DNA of 63,201 bases from Alphaproteobacteria bacterium (GTDB taxonomy: Bacteria > Pseudomonadota > Alphaproteobacteria > Rhodospirillales > Magnetovibrionaceae): contig JADGBG010000006.1 in assembly GCA_015231605.1 (NCBI GenBank), positions 1 through 63,201 of the forward strand, given 5' to 3'. Shown in pieces: positions 8,983 through 19,205 of this stretch (position 1 is its first letter; every line of letters starts with the position of its first letter). The notes beneath the pieces are model-generated. The model saw nothing but the letters and a program-made list of their open reading frames with translations. It had not been told where the DNA came from and ran no database searches. Position numbers and translations under genes: made by a program.

Positions 8983-10476
8983 ATGGAACTTAAGGTCATC
9001 GCTCAAGACAGCCCTGCTCCCACCGGCGGATGCACCTCGGGTGCATGCGGTTCCAGCACGGACGCGATGGCGCACTTGCCGGATCATGTTCGGAAAAAGG
9101 TGCATAACCATCCCTGCTATTCGGAAGAGGCCCATCACCATTACGCTCGCATGCATGTCGCCGTTGCCCCGGCGTGCAATATCCAGTGCCATTACTGCAA
9201 TCGCAAATACGACTGCGCCAATGAAAGCCGTCCGGGCGTTGTGTCCGAATTGTTGACGCCGGAACAGGCGTCGAAGAAGGTTTTGGCCGTCGCCAGCGCG
9301 ATCCCGCAGATGACCGTTCTGGGCGTAGCCGGTCCCGGCGATCCCCTGGCCAACCCGCAGCGCACTTTCGAGACGTTCCGGCGCATCGTCGACAAGGCGC
9401 CTGACATCAAGTTATGCCTGTCCACCAACGGCCTGGCCTTGCCGGAACACATCGACGAGATCGTGGCGCTCAACGTCGACCACGTCACCATCACCATCAA
9501 CTGCGTCGATCCGAAAATCGGCGCGCAAATTTATCCCTGGGTATTCTGGAACCACAAGCGCGTGATGGGCGCGAAGGGCGCGAAGATTCTGATCAAACAG
9601 CAGCAGCGTGGCCTGGAAATGCTGGTGGAGCGCGGCATTCTGGTGAAGGTCAATTCGGTCATGATCCCCGGCGTCAACGATCGTCATCTGGAAGAAGTGT
9701 CGAAGATCGTCAAGACCAAGGGCGCATTTCTGCACAACGTCATGCCCCTTATCGCGGAAGCGGAGCACGGCACGTTCTACGGCGTGATGGGGCAGCGCGG
9801 CCCAACCAAACAGGAACTGTCTGATCTACAAGACGCTTGCGCGGGTGACATGAACATGATGCGCCATTGCCGCCAGTGCCGCGCCGATGCCGTGGGCCTG
9901 TTGGGCGAGGACCGCGGACAGGAATTCACCATGGAGAAGATCGAGGCCATGGAGGTCGACTACAGCGCCGCCATGGAACGGCGCGCGCGCGTTCACGAAG
10001 GCATCGAGGCGCACCGCAAGACCATGGCGCAAGCCGTCCAGCCGACCAAAGAGATGCTTGCGCCCATCGGCACGCCACCCGCGCGCATTGCGGTCACCAC
10101 CAAGGGCAGCGGCGTGGTCAACGAACACTTCGGCCACGCCAAGGAATTTCTGATTTACGAGGCCTCGCCCGAAGGGGTGCGCTTCATCGGCGCGCGCAAG
10201 ATCGCGAACGCCTATTGCGTCGGCCCAGACGTCTGTCCGTCCGGGGACGACAAGGGAACGGTCCTGGATGCCATATTGGCCGCGCTTTTCGACTGTTCGG
10301 CCGTGGTTTCCGCCAAGGTCGGGATCGAGCCGTGGTCGAGGCTGGAGGCAGCGGGCGTGACGCCCAGCGGAACCTACGCCATGGACGACATCGAAACGGC
10401 GGTGCGCGGCATGTATGGCGAATTGATCGAACAGGGATGGGCGGCCAAGGACCTTTCCGTCCAGGCGGCAGGATAA
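8983..10476 (+). CDS. nifB: NifB, nitrogenase cofactor biosynthesis radical SAM protein
   Basis: A 497-residue enzyme that builds NifB-co, the [8Fe-9S-C] precursor of FeMo-co, from two [4Fe-4S] clusters with SAM. The radical-SAM motif is C65-x3-C69-x2-C72 (CNIQCHYC), with VLGVAGPGDPL as the GGE-like segment and additional cluster cysteines such as CRQCRADAVG. The C-terminal 130 residues form a NifX/NafY-like domain starting at ARIAVTTKGSGVVNEHFGHAKEF, so this is the two-domain proteobacterial form. It heads the operon nifB-fdxN-fdx-nifQ-draG. Confidence 0.97.
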   Translation: MELKVIAQDSPAPTGGCTSGACGSSTDAMAHLPDHVRKKVHNHPCYSEEAHHHYARMHVAVAPACNIQCHYCNRKYDCANESRPGVVSELLTPEQASKKVLAVASAIPQMTVLGVAGPGDPLANPQRTFETFRRIVDKAPDIKLCLSTNGLALPEHIDEIVALNVDHVTITINCVDPKIGAQIYPWVFWNHKRVMGAKGAKILIKQQQRGLEMLVERGILVKVNSVMIPGVNDRHLEEVSKIVKTKGAFLHNVMPLIAEAEHGTFYGVMGQRGPTKQELSDLQDACAGDMNMMRHCRQCRADAVGLLGEDRGQEFTMEKIEAMEVDYSAAMERRARVHEGIEAHRKTMAQAVQPTKEMLAPIGTPPARIAVTTKGSGVVNEHFGHAKEFLIYEASPEGVRFIGARKIANAYCVGPDVCPSGDDKGTVLDAILAALFDCSAVVSAKVGIEPWSRLEAAGVTPSGTYAMDDIETAVRGMYGELIEQGWAAKDLSVQAAG

Positions 10477-10487
10477 GGGGAACGGAT

Positions 10488-11053
<566 letters not shown>

Positions 11054-11058
11054 TCGCC

Positions 11059-11634
11059 ATGCGCCACGCCGTCTGGCCTTCGGTGTTTCAGGAACGACCC
11101 CGGCGTCGCATGTTGGCGCGAGCCAGGGGGCACGGGAACGATGCGGCGTTTGCCGCCATGGCGTTGAATGCGCGGAGGGGCGAAAACGCCATGGGAGGAT
11201 GGATGGGATTGGGTGCGGGGCAGTTCCGTCACGTCATGCGGTTGCATTTTCCCCGTGCGCGGGTGCCGGTCGGCGTGCGGACCGCCATCCACCGGCCCAA
11301 AACGCGTTCGATGGAATGGAGCGAACTGCGCAGGCTGCTGCGCCGCCATCGCGCCGGACGAGACGTTTCCGAACTGTTCATGGCGGACATCGTTTGTTCG
11401 GCCTGTCTGGGGTCGGATCATCTTTGGCAGGACTTGGGGCTTTTCAATAGGGGCGAGTTGACGTCCTTGATGCGACGCAATTTCCCCTCGCTCGCAGAAC
11501 GCAATACACGGGACATGAAGTGGAAAAAGTTTCTCTACAAGCAGCTCTGTATCGCGGAAGGCGTCTATGTTTGCCGCGCCCCATCGTGTGAGGAGTGCGC
11601 TGATTATGACGCCTGTTTCGGCCCGGAGTCCTGA
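11059..11634 (+). CDS. nifQ: NifQ, molybdenum donor for FeMo-co synthesis
   Basis: A 191-residue protein with the NifQ signature C-x4-C-x2-C-x5-C close to its C terminus (CRAPSCEECADYDAC), the ligands of the Fe-S-Mo cluster. NifQ gives molybdenum to the NifEN/NifH maturation complex. The ATG used has a GAGGTG site 6 bases upstream; a GTG three codons earlier overlaps the preceding stop. The arginine-rich N terminus is less conserved. The 3' end overlaps the start of draG. Confidence 0.92.
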   Translation: MRHAVWPSVFQERPRRRMLARARGHGNDAAFAAMALNARRGENAMGGWMGLGAGQFRHVMRLHFPRARVPVGVRTAIHRPKTRSMEWSELRRLLRRHRAGRDVSELFMADIVCSACLGSDHLWQDLGLFNRGELTSLMRRNFPSLAERNTRDMKWKKFLYKQLCIAEGVYVCRAPSCEECADYDACFGPES

Positions 11635-12571
11635 ACTCGCCAATAGCGAGCGCGTGGCGATTATGGACCGGGCGCAAGGGGCATATCTGGGTTTGGCCGT
11701 CGGCGATGCGCTGGGATCAACGGTGGAATTCATGACGCCGGGTGAAATCCGGGAAGCTCATGGGATGCACAAGGATTTGATCGGTGGGGGGTGGCTCAGG
11801 CTCAGGCCCGGGCGGGTCACGGACGACACGGAAATGTCTCTGGCTTTGGGACGCGCTATCTTGAGCGAAGAGGGGTTTCGCCCCAGCTCCATCGCCGAAC
11901 AGTTTGACGCATGGTTGAAAAGCAAACCGGTGGACGTTGGTCACACTGTACGCCGGGGCATCATGCGGTTTCGCACACATGGTACGACGCTTTCCCCCAT
12001 GGATCCTTACGATGCGGGCAATGGCGCGGTGATGCGTGTCCTGCCGGTTGCGCTCGCGACCCTGGGTGCGTCGATGGACGAGATCGAACGCGCCGCCTTG
12101 ATGCAGGCCCACGTGACACACAATGCACCGTTGGCCGACGTCGGAATGCTGGCGGTGGTGGAGATGACCCAGCGTGCCCTCAGGGGCGGCGGGGACGCTT
12201 ACCGCGACATGGTGGTCTTGGCGCACCGCCTGAGAGATCAAGCGCCGGAATATGATTTCACGAAGCGTCCGCAAAACAATCCCGGGGGCTTCCTGCCGGA
12301 AACACTACGCGCCGTTATGCAGGCATTTCTGCGCACCGACAATTTTGAAAGCGCCCTTGTCGATGTCGTGAACCGAGGAGGAGACGCCGATACGACCGGC
12401 GCGATTTTGGGCTTCATGGCCGGTGCGCTGCACGGTGCTGCGGCGATCCCGGCCCGCTGGACAAGGGATCTGGACCCAAGCGTCAGAAAGCATTGCGAGA
12501 TGCAGGCGCGGGCGTTGCTTGAAATGTGTCCGTTGCTGAGCGGGCGACCGGTGCGGTTTATTTTAGATTGA
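11606..12571 (+). CDS. draG: DraG, dinitrogenase reductase activating glycohydrolase
   Basis: A 321-residue ADP-ribosylglycohydrolase that removes ADP-ribose from R101 of NifH and so reactivates it. The binuclear Mn ligands fall in DDTEMSLALGR and in GGDADTTGAILG. GLAVGDALGSTVEFMT, WLKSKPVDVGHT and DAGNGAVMR follow the Rhodospirillum DraG sequence closely. The chosen ATG (MTPVSARS) has GAGGAG 8-10 bases upstream and lies inside nifQ; an internal ATG (MDRAQGAY) would give a length nearer R. rubrum DraG. It ends the nifB operon and is not next to draT. Its last 14 bases overlap the convergent hemerythrin gene. Confidence 0.93.
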   Translation: MTPVSARSPELANSERVAIMDRAQGAYLGLAVGDALGSTVEFMTPGEIREAHGMHKDLIGGGWLRLRPGRVTDDTEMSLALGRAILSEEGFRPSSIAEQFDAWLKSKPVDVGHTVRRGIMRFRTHGTTLSPMDPYDAGNGAVMRVLPVALATLGASMDEIERAALMQAHVTHNAPLADVGMLAVVEMTQRALRGGGDAYRDMVVLAHRLRDQAPEYDFTKRPQNNPGGFLPETLRAVMQAFLRTDNFESALVDVVNRGGDADTTGAILGFMAGALHGAAAIPARWTRDLDPSVRKHCEMQARALLEMCPLLSGRPVRFILD

Positions 12572-13004
12572 GCGTCACCTTCAGATGAGCCGCAAGCGCG
12601 CTGTCCATGGTGATCAGGTGTAGCTGGAACCATTCGGGAAGCTGGCTGTTGATGAATTCGCGCGGCAAGACCAAGCTGCCACGTTCGGCACGCATCAACA
12701 TTGCCTTCAATTCACCGAGCAGACGATTGTGCTCCCCTCGATGTTCCCAGAACGCCGGAAAATCCGTTTCTTTCATCAACAGTTCTTCGTGGGCGAAGTG
12801 TTCTTGCGTATGACGTACGAGCTCCTTGAGCAAGGGGGCGAACACGCTTTTGGGGACGAACGTCAGCGCGTTTTGGATGCTGATGAATTCCCTGTGATAT
12901 CCGTCCATCACCCCAACACCTAATGCCAAGTGTTCTTCCGACCACTTCAAAAGAGGAGGAGGGGTGTCGAGGAGCGGGTCTTCGTGGATGTGCGGAGTGC
13001 TCAT
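12558..13004 (-). CDS. Bacteriohemerythrin in the nif regulon
   Basis: A 148-residue single-domain hemerythrin. All seven diiron ligands can be placed: H37, H69 and E73 (HFAHE), H88 and H92 (HRGEH), H129 and D134 (HLITMD). Such proteins bind O2 reversibly at a non-heme diiron site. The gene follows the SIR2-like gene with a 4-base overlap and so shares its NifA/sigma-54 promoter. A function in oxygen buffering, oxygen delivery or oxygen sensing during nitrogen fixation is inferred. It converges on draG with a 14-base overlap. Confidence 0.92.
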   Translation of the reverse strand: MSTPHIHEDPLLDTPPPLLKWSEEHLALGVGVMDGYHREFISIQNALTFVPKSVFAPLLKELVRHTQEHFAHEELLMKETDFPAFWEHRGEHNRLLGELKAMLMRAERGSLVLPREFINSQLPEWFQLHLITMDSALAAHLKVTLNLK

Positions 13005-13861
13005 GATGCGGCTTGCATTTGCTGTTTGGCGATGGACAGGAAATCGTCGATACCCGCATCGACGACGGTAATTCCTTGCATGGAGCAAAAACGTTTTTCC
13101 TTGTCGGTGGCGTTCGGGATCAGCGCCCAACCCTTGTCGACATGGGAATCATGGAGAATGTCGCTCATCACCATGCGTTCCGTGTCGCGCGTCAGACGCA
13201 TTCCCAGCAGGACGTATTTCAGTCCTTTGCGTTTTTCCTTAAGGAAGGAGGGAATGGCGAAGCCGCCCATCAATTCGGTGATGTAGTCCACATAGTCCGC
13301 GTCGGATGCGATATAGGTTGGGTACGGCGTAGGGCTTCCCATGGGTTTGAACAGCACCGGAAGTTTCGGATCAGCTTCTTCGTGTGAGATTTCCCGATAC
13401 TTTTCTCCATCATATTCGTGGATCTGAAACCGGAAGTCCGTGCCGCCGATGCGCGCGGTCCCGCGCACCAGGATATGGGGGGCACCGTTGTAACTGTCCT
13501 GCAACTGGGAGTCGCGGTTGATGTCGATGACGTATTCGGGCTGGAGTGCGGCCAGCCAGTCGTGAACGGCGGCGCGGCTCCATTGCGTTTCGCCGTAGAG
13601 CGTGGTGAGGAAGCGGTTGATGAAACCGCGCCCTTTCTTAAGTTCCAGATTCATCGCGGCGCGGGGGAATTCATACATCAGCTTGGGCGCCATGGGACGG
13701 CCGTTGTTCATGGCGAGGATCAGGGAATGGCTATCCGCGGGCATCGGCGTTCCGTCCGTTACCGACACGCATCCTTCCAACGCGCCAGGCCCCAAATATG
13801 GAACGGCTTGTCCATCCCGAATGTGTTCGGCGATGGTGTAAAGGACGGTGTCTGTGGTCAT
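13001..13861 (-). CDS. SIR2-like (SIR2_2 fold) protein under NifA control
   Basis: A 286-residue protein with a SIR2_2-like Rossmann fold. Visible elements are AVPYLGPGAL (19-28) for the nucleotide-binding G-x-G loop, VIDINRDS (111-118) for the T-N-x-D segment, LFKPMGSP (170-177) at the usual K-L-H-G position, SDADYVDYI (186-194), and LLGMRLTRD (218-226). The histidine needed for catalysis in active family members is M174, so deacylase or NADase activity is doubtful while NAD binding remains possible. Start MTTDTVLY has GGGAG 8 bases upstream; an in-frame ATG lies five codons earlier. It is first in a two-gene unit with the hemerythrin. Confidence 0.8.
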   Translation of the reverse strand: MTTDTVLYTIAEHIRDGQAVPYLGPGALEGCVSVTDGTPMPADSHSLILAMNNGRPMAPKLMYEFPRAAMNLELKKGRGFINRFLTTLYGETQWSRAAVHDWLAALQPEYVIDINRDSQLQDSYNGAPHILVRGTARIGGTDFRFQIHEYDGEKYREISHEEADPKLPVLFKPMGSPTPYPTYIASDADYVDYITELMGGFAIPSFLKEKRKGLKYVLLGMRLTRDTERMVMSDILHDSHVDKGWALIPNATDKEKRFCSMQGITVVDAGIDDFLSIAKQQMQAAS

Positions 13862-13895
13862 GGTGAGGTCTCCCATTGCGTCTTGAGGGAGGTAC

Positions 13896-13911
13896 TGCAA
13901 TTCCCGCACCA
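13896..13911 (-). promoter_or_regulatory. Sigma-54 promoter of the SIR2-like/hemerythrin unit
   Basis: On the minus strand the sequence is TGGTGCGGGAATTGCA with GG-N10-GC. Predicted start near 13885 leaves 24 bases before the SIR2-like ATG. It lies wholly in the gap after draT. Confidence 0.85.
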
Positions 13912-13953
13912 GTTTTGCGACCAGGGAATTTCGGGGATTTGAATGGCCGCCAT

Positions 13954-13969
13954 TGTCGGTCTTGCGACA
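13954..13969. promoter_or_regulatory. NifA upstream activator site of the SIR2-like/hemerythrin unit
   Basis: TGTCGGTCTTGCGACA sits within the extended form TTGTCG-N6-CGACAA. Its centre is 50.5 bp upstream of the -24 box on the minus strand, nearly the same geometry as at nifB and nifE. Confidence 0.88.
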
Positions 13970-13976
13970 ATACGGA

Positions 13977-14810
13977 TTAGAACGTTGCGATTGCGACCTC
14001 ATAGACGCCGCCGAGTACGATGTATTCATTTTCTCCGCTCATGCGCCCCGGAAGCAGTCCGGAAAAGAAGAAGATTTTGGCAAGCGGAACACGGGCGGTG
14101 AGAATGTGGTCTCCGAACTCTCCGGCCGTATCGCGGTCCGTGGTGAACGAATTGACGTTGTTGAGCAGGATCACGGCGTTTCGTTTATCGAGCCTTTGAA
14201 GCACCTCGAAATCGTCCAACCGGTTGACGCCTCGATAAAGGGTCATATGCGTTTCGCCCGGAATGCGGCGTGCCAATTCGTATTGGCAATAGGCCTGCAC
14301 CAGATCCAATTGCGCCTCCAAGGCATTGGTGCTGTATAGGCCGTTGGCGCGGTCCTTGAGAAACAGGGCGTATGCGGGATCGGCCGGGTCGGGCAGCGGC
14401 TTCTTATGGTGACGCACCGTCAGCCCGAAGCGGGACTCCGCCCAGCTTTTCACCACCGCGCCCTCGCGCCCGTCGGTATCGAAAAACCAACCGCGAAGGG
14501 TGCGCAGGTAGTCCGCCTTGACGCGGGCCTCGCGTTTTTCGCCTCCCGCGTCCTCCGGCGCATAAAGACGAAACTGCACCGCCATGTAGTCCTGGAATTT
14601 TTCCGCGCGTGCTTGTGGATCGGACAGTCCGTCCAGATCGGCGAACAAATCGGCATGGAAGGACGCGACGCCATCCAGTTCCAAGGGCTGGGGATACCGC
14701 TGGAACGTCAATCCGCCCAGGATTACCGGTGGGACATTGCAGCGGTTCAGCGCAAGCCGCGCCTGTCGGGGCAGGGTCGTCGCATCCGTGTTCAAGCGTC
14801 CCGTCGTCAT
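13977..14810 (-). CDS. draT: DraT, NAD-dependent dinitrogenase reductase ADP-ribosyltransferase
   Basis: A 277-residue ADP-ribosyltransferase that modifies R101 of NifH with ADP-ribose from NAD when ammonium or darkness/energy limitation is sensed. It shows the R-S-E pattern of arginine-specific ARTs: LYRGVN, then NSFTTDRDTAGEFG, and a late ENEYIVLG. GLYSTNALEAQLDL is a further DraT family stretch. It diverges from nifH, with its start 211 bases from the nifH start, and ends just before the NifA site of the SIR2-like unit. I found no sigma-54 box for draT itself, so it may be expressed constitutively at low level. Confidence 0.93.
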   Translation of the reverse strand: MTTGRLNTDATTLPRQARLALNRCNVPPVILGGLTFQRYPQPLELDGVASFHADLFADLDGLSDPQARAEKFQDYMAVQFRLYAPEDAGGEKREARVKADYLRTLRGWFFDTDGREGAVVKSWAESRFGLTVRHHKKPLPDPADPAYALFLKDRANGLYSTNALEAQLDLVQAYCQYELARRIPGETHMTLYRGVNRLDDFEVLQRLDKRNAVILLNNVNSFTTDRDTAGEFGDHILTARVPLAKIFFFSGLLPGRMSGENEYIVLGGVYEVAIATF

Positions 14811-14812
14811 CC

Positions 14813-14828
14813 TGTCGGTAACCTTACA
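14813..14828. promoter_or_regulatory. Canonical NifA site in the draT-nifH gap
   Basis: TGTCGGTAACCTTACA is TGT-N10-ACA. It is 115.5 bp from the nifH -24 box, further than elsewhere in the window, and directly abuts the draT start. Confidence 0.6.
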
Positions 14829-14886
14829 AAAACTGTGTCTTTGTCGTGTCGCAGACCTGATGGTCGGTCAGACGAAGTTCGGTAAG

Positions 14887-14903
14887 TGTCTCAAATAATC
14901 ACA
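14887..14903. promoter_or_regulatory. Degenerate NifA-like half-site pair near nifH
   Basis: TGT and ACA are separated by 11 bases (TGT-N11-ACA), one more than consensus. It lies about 41 bp from the nifH -24 box, near where a canonical site would be expected. A second near-match, TGT-N10-ACC, lies at 14842-14857. Binding at either is uncertain. Confidence 0.4.
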
Positions 14904-14935
14904 TTGAATCAGTGTCATGTAGCGTTTTTTCGGAC

Positions 14936-14951
14936 TGGCATGCCTTTTGCG
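14936..14951 (+). promoter_or_regulatory. Sigma-54 promoter of nifHDK operon
   Basis: TGGCATGCCTTTTGCG has GG-N10-GC and a T-rich -12 side. Predicted start near 14962 gives a 60-base leader, the longest of the nif leaders here. Confidence 0.9.
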
Positions 14952-14994
14952 GTGATGGGGTCGACTAGCCATTCACGGCGCCTTGCGCCACTGA

Positions 14995-15912
<918 letters not shown>

Positions 15913-15990
15913 GAGCTGTGAACGGACCGCGTCCCGCCATTGGCGCGGTCTGTTCCCGGCCCACCAAACATTCTGGAGAGGAAACCTGAC

Positions 15991-17466
15991 ATGCCAGATT
16001 TGACGCGTGAGGAGACCCAGGGCCTGATCGAAGAGGTTCTCGAGGTTTATCCCGAAAAAGCAAAGAAGATCCGTGAAAAGCACCTTACGGTGAACGATCA
16101 CGCCATCGATCAGTCCAAGAGCTGCATCAAGTCCAACCGCAAATCGGTGCCGGGCGCAATGACCATCCGTGGTTGCGCTTACGCCGGTTCCAAGGGGGTG
16201 GTGTGGGGTCCGATCAAGGACATGATCCACATTTCCCATGGTCCCGTCGGTTGCGGTCAGTATTCCCGCGCCGGCCGTCGAAACTACTACGTCGGAACCA
16301 CCGGCGTGAACACCTTCGGCACCATGAACTTCACCTCGGATTTCCAGGAAAAAGACATCGTGTTCGGCGGCGATAAGAAGCTGGCGAAGTTGATCGACGA
16401 AATTGAAACGCTGTTCCCTCTGAACAAAGGCATCACGGTGCAGTCCGAATGCCCCATCGGCTTGATCGGCGACGACATCGAAGCCGTGTCCAAAGCCAAG
16501 GGGAAGGAATACGAGAAGACCATCGTGCCCGTGCGGTGCGAAGGTTTCCGTGGCGTTTCCCAGTCGCTGGGCCACCACATCGCCAACGACGCGGTGCGCG
16601 ATTGGGCGCTGGACAAGCGTGATGGCGACAACAGCTTTGAAACCACGCCTTATGACGTCGCCATCCTGGGCGATTACAACATTGGCGGCGACGCTTGGGC
16701 ATCTCGCATCCTGCTCGAAGAAATGGGCCTGCGGGTGGTCGCCCAGTGGTCGGGCGACGGATCCATCTCCGAAATGGAATTGACGCCGAAGGTGAAGCTG
16801 AATCTGCTGCACTGTTATCGCTCGATGAACTACATCTCGCGCCACATGGAAGAGAAGTACGGCATTCCTTGGATGGAATACAACTTCTTTGGCCCGACCA
16901 AAATCGAAGAAAGCCTGCGCAAGATCGCCGAGTTCTTTGACGACACCATCAAGGAAGGCGCAGAGCGCGTGATCGCCAAGTACAAGGCGGAATACCAGGC
17001 GGTGATCGACAAATACCGTCCGCGCCTCGAAGGCAAGAAGGTCATGCTCTATGTCGGCGGTCTGCGTCCGCGCCACGTCATCGGCGCATACGAAGATCTC
17101 GGCATGGAAGTGGTGGGTACCGGCTATGAATTCGCCCACAACGATGACTACGACCGCACCATCAAGGAAATGGGCGACGCCACGCTGATCTATGACGACG
17201 TCACCGGCTACGAGTTCGAGGAATTCGTCAAGAAGGTGAAGCCCGACCTGATCGGCTCCGGCATCAAGGAAAAGTACATCTTCCAGAAGATGGGCATTCC
17301 CTTCCGCCAAATGCACTCGTGGGATTATTCGGGTCCGTATCACGGCTACGACGGATTCGCCATCTTCGCCCGGGACATGGACATGACGCTGAACAACCCG
17401 TGTTGGGACAAGCTGACCCCGCCGTGGAAGCAAGCCGCTGGCAGCGAGGCCCTCGCCGCCGAATAA
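15991..17466 (+). CDS. nifD: Nitrogenase molybdenum-iron protein alpha chain
   Basis: A 491-residue subunit. P-cluster ligands fall at C62, C88 and C154, and FeMo-co ligands at C275 and H442, exactly the Azotobacter numbering. This confirms the start MPDLTREE, which has a GGAGAGG site upstream; the frame extends 17 codons further without family sequence. Q191, H195 and R359 regions (GVSQSLGHH and GGLRPRH) are present. This is a Mo-type enzyme. Confidence 0.99.
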   Translation: MPDLTREETQGLIEEVLEVYPEKAKKIREKHLTVNDHAIDQSKSCIKSNRKSVPGAMTIRGCAYAGSKGVVWGPIKDMIHISHGPVGCGQYSRAGRRNYYVGTTGVNTFGTMNFTSDFQEKDIVFGGDKKLAKLIDEIETLFPLNKGITVQSECPIGLIGDDIEAVSKAKGKEYEKTIVPVRCEGFRGVSQSLGHHIANDAVRDWALDKRDGDNSFETTPYDVAILGDYNIGGDAWASRILLEEMGLRVVAQWSGDGSISEMELTPKVKLNLLHCYRSMNYISRHMEEKYGIPWMEYNFFGPTKIEESLRKIAEFFDDTIKEGAERVIAKYKAEYQAVIDKYRPRLEGKKVMLYVGGLRPRHVIGAYEDLGMEVVGTGYEFAHNDDYDRTIKEMGDATLIYDDVTGYEFEEFVKKVKPDLIGSGIKEKYIFQKMGIPFRQMHSWDYSGPYHGYDGFAIFARDMDMTLNNPCWDKLTPPWKQAAGSEALAAE

Positions 17467-17568
17467 CGTTCCCCGGGGCCGTGCTTCGTTTCCGTACTTT
17501 GGAGTGCGGCCCCACCCATCACCCTTAACCCGAAGGTTCACGGATTGGTGACCCGGGAGGAGGAAAAA

Positions 17569-19140
17569 ATGTCACAAGCAGTCGAAAATATCAAGCCGAG
17601 CTACCCGCTGTTCCGCGACGAGGACTACAAGGCGAGCCTCAAGAACAAGCAGGACATGTTCGAAGAACGTCATTCACCGGAAAAGGTCCGGGAAATCTTC
17701 GAATGGACCACCAGCCAGGAATATCAGGACCTCAACTTCCAGCGCGAAGCGCTCACCATCAACCCCGCCAAGGCCTGCCAGCCTTTGGGGTCCGTTCTGT
17801 GCGCCCTGGGGTTTGAAAAAACCCTGCCGTACGTTCACGGGTCGCAGGGGTGCGTGGCGTACTTCCGCACCTACTTCAACCGCCATTTCAAGGAACCGGT
17901 GGCGTGCGTTTCGGACTCCATGACCGAAGATGCGGCGGTGTTCGGCGGGCAGAAGAACATGTTCGACGGCCTGGAAAACGCCAAGGCGTTGTACAAGCCG
18001 GAGATGATCGCGGTGTCAACCACCTGCATGGCGGAAGTGATTGGCGACGACCTGAACGCCTTCATCGGCAACGCCAAGAAAGAGGGCCACGTTCCGGAGG
18101 AATTCCCGACGCCCTTCGCACATACGCCGAGCTTCGTGGGTTCCCACACCACCGGCTGGGATAACATGTTTGAAGGCATGCAGCGCTACTTCACGCTGAA
18201 CCACATGGACGACAAGGTGGTCGGTTCCAACGGCAAGATCAACCTTGTCGCCGGCTTCGAAACCTATCTCGGCAACTTCCGGGTGCTGCGGCGCATGATG
18301 GAGGAAATGGGCGTTCCCCATTCCCTACTGTCCGATCCGTCGGAAGTTCTCGACACTCCTGCTGATGGTCAGTACCGCATGTACGAGGGCGGCACCACCC
18401 AGGACGAAATGAAGGACGCCCCCAACGCCATCGATACGCTGCTTTTGCAGCCGTGGCAGCTGGTCAAGACCAAGAAATTCGTCAAGGACACCTGGAACCA
18501 GCCCGGTACCGAACTCTCCATCCCCATCGGTTTGAAGGCCACCGACGAGTTCCTTATGGCGGTTTCCAGGCTGACCGGCAAGGAAGTCCCGGCCAGCCTG
18601 GAGAAGGAGCGTGGCCGTCTGGTCGATATGATGACGGACAGCCATGCCTGGCTGCATGGCAAGAAGTTCGGCCTCTATGGCGACGCGGACTTCGTCATGG
18701 GCATGACGGCGTTCCTTCTGGAACTGGGGGCCGAGCCGACCCACATCCTGTGCAACCACGCCAACAAGCGCTGGAAAAAGGCCATGGACGCCATGCTGGA
18801 AGGAAGCCCCTATGGCGCGAATTGCGAAGTGCATATCGGCAAAGACCTGTGGCACTTCCGTTCGCTGATGTTCACCAACAAGCCGGACTTCATGATCGGC
18901 AACAGCTACGGCAAGTTCATCCAGCGCGACACTCTGGCCAAGGGCAAGGAGTTCGAGGTGCCTTTGATCCGCATCGGCTTCCCGATCTTTGATCGTCACC
19001 ACCTGCACCGCATGACAACGTGGGGCTACGAAGGCGCCATGTACATCCTCACCACCTTGGTGAACGCGGTGCTGGAACGCCTCGACGAAGAAACGCGGGG
19101 CATGGGCACCACGGACTACAACCACGACCTGGTCCGCTAA
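17569..19140 (+). CDS. nifK: Nitrogenase molybdenum-iron protein beta chain
   Basis: A 523-residue subunit pairing with NifD. P-cluster cysteines are at C70, C95 and C153, again matching the Azotobacter numbering with the start MSQAVENI. A GGGAGGAGG ribosome site lies a few bases upstream. The N-terminal extension that wraps the alpha subunit is full length. It is followed by a stem-loop and then nifT. Confidence 0.99.
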   Translation: MSQAVENIKPSYPLFRDEDYKASLKNKQDMFEERHSPEKVREIFEWTTSQEYQDLNFQREALTINPAKACQPLGSVLCALGFEKTLPYVHGSQGCVAYFRTYFNRHFKEPVACVSDSMTEDAAVFGGQKNMFDGLENAKALYKPEMIAVSTTCMAEVIGDDLNAFIGNAKKEGHVPEEFPTPFAHTPSFVGSHTTGWDNMFEGMQRYFTLNHMDDKVVGSNGKINLVAGFETYLGNFRVLRRMMEEMGVPHSLLSDPSEVLDTPADGQYRMYEGGTTQDEMKDAPNAIDTLLLQPWQLVKTKKFVKDTWNQPGTELSIPIGLKATDEFLMAVSRLTGKEVPASLEKERGRLVDMMTDSHAWLHGKKFGLYGDADFVMGMTAFLLELGAEPTHILCNHANKRWKKAMDAMLEGSPYGANCEVHIGKDLWHFRSLMFTNKPDFMIGNSYGKFIQRDTLAKGKEFEVPLIRIGFPIFDRHHLHRMTTWGYEGAMYILTTLVNAVLERLDEETRGMGTTDYNHDLVR

Positions 19141-19147
19141 ATAGGTT

Positions 19148-19175
19148 CGGGGACGGTTTCCCTAGACCGTCCCCG
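19148..19175 (+). other. Stem-loop after nifK
   Basis: CGGGGACGGT and ACCGTCCCCG form a perfect 10-bp stem with an 8-base loop. There is no following T-run, so it is more likely an mRNA-stabilising or attenuating hairpin that lets nifHDK exceed the downstream genes. Confidence 0.6.
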
Positions 19176-19205
19176 TCCTACGCTACTGGGAGAAAGGAGT
19201 CCTCC

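Noticed and set aside
14811-14935. Possible sigma-54 promoter for draT on the minus strand
   Set aside because: Scanning for GG-N10-GC in that orientation gave no match with acceptable flanking bases, so no promoter is annotated.
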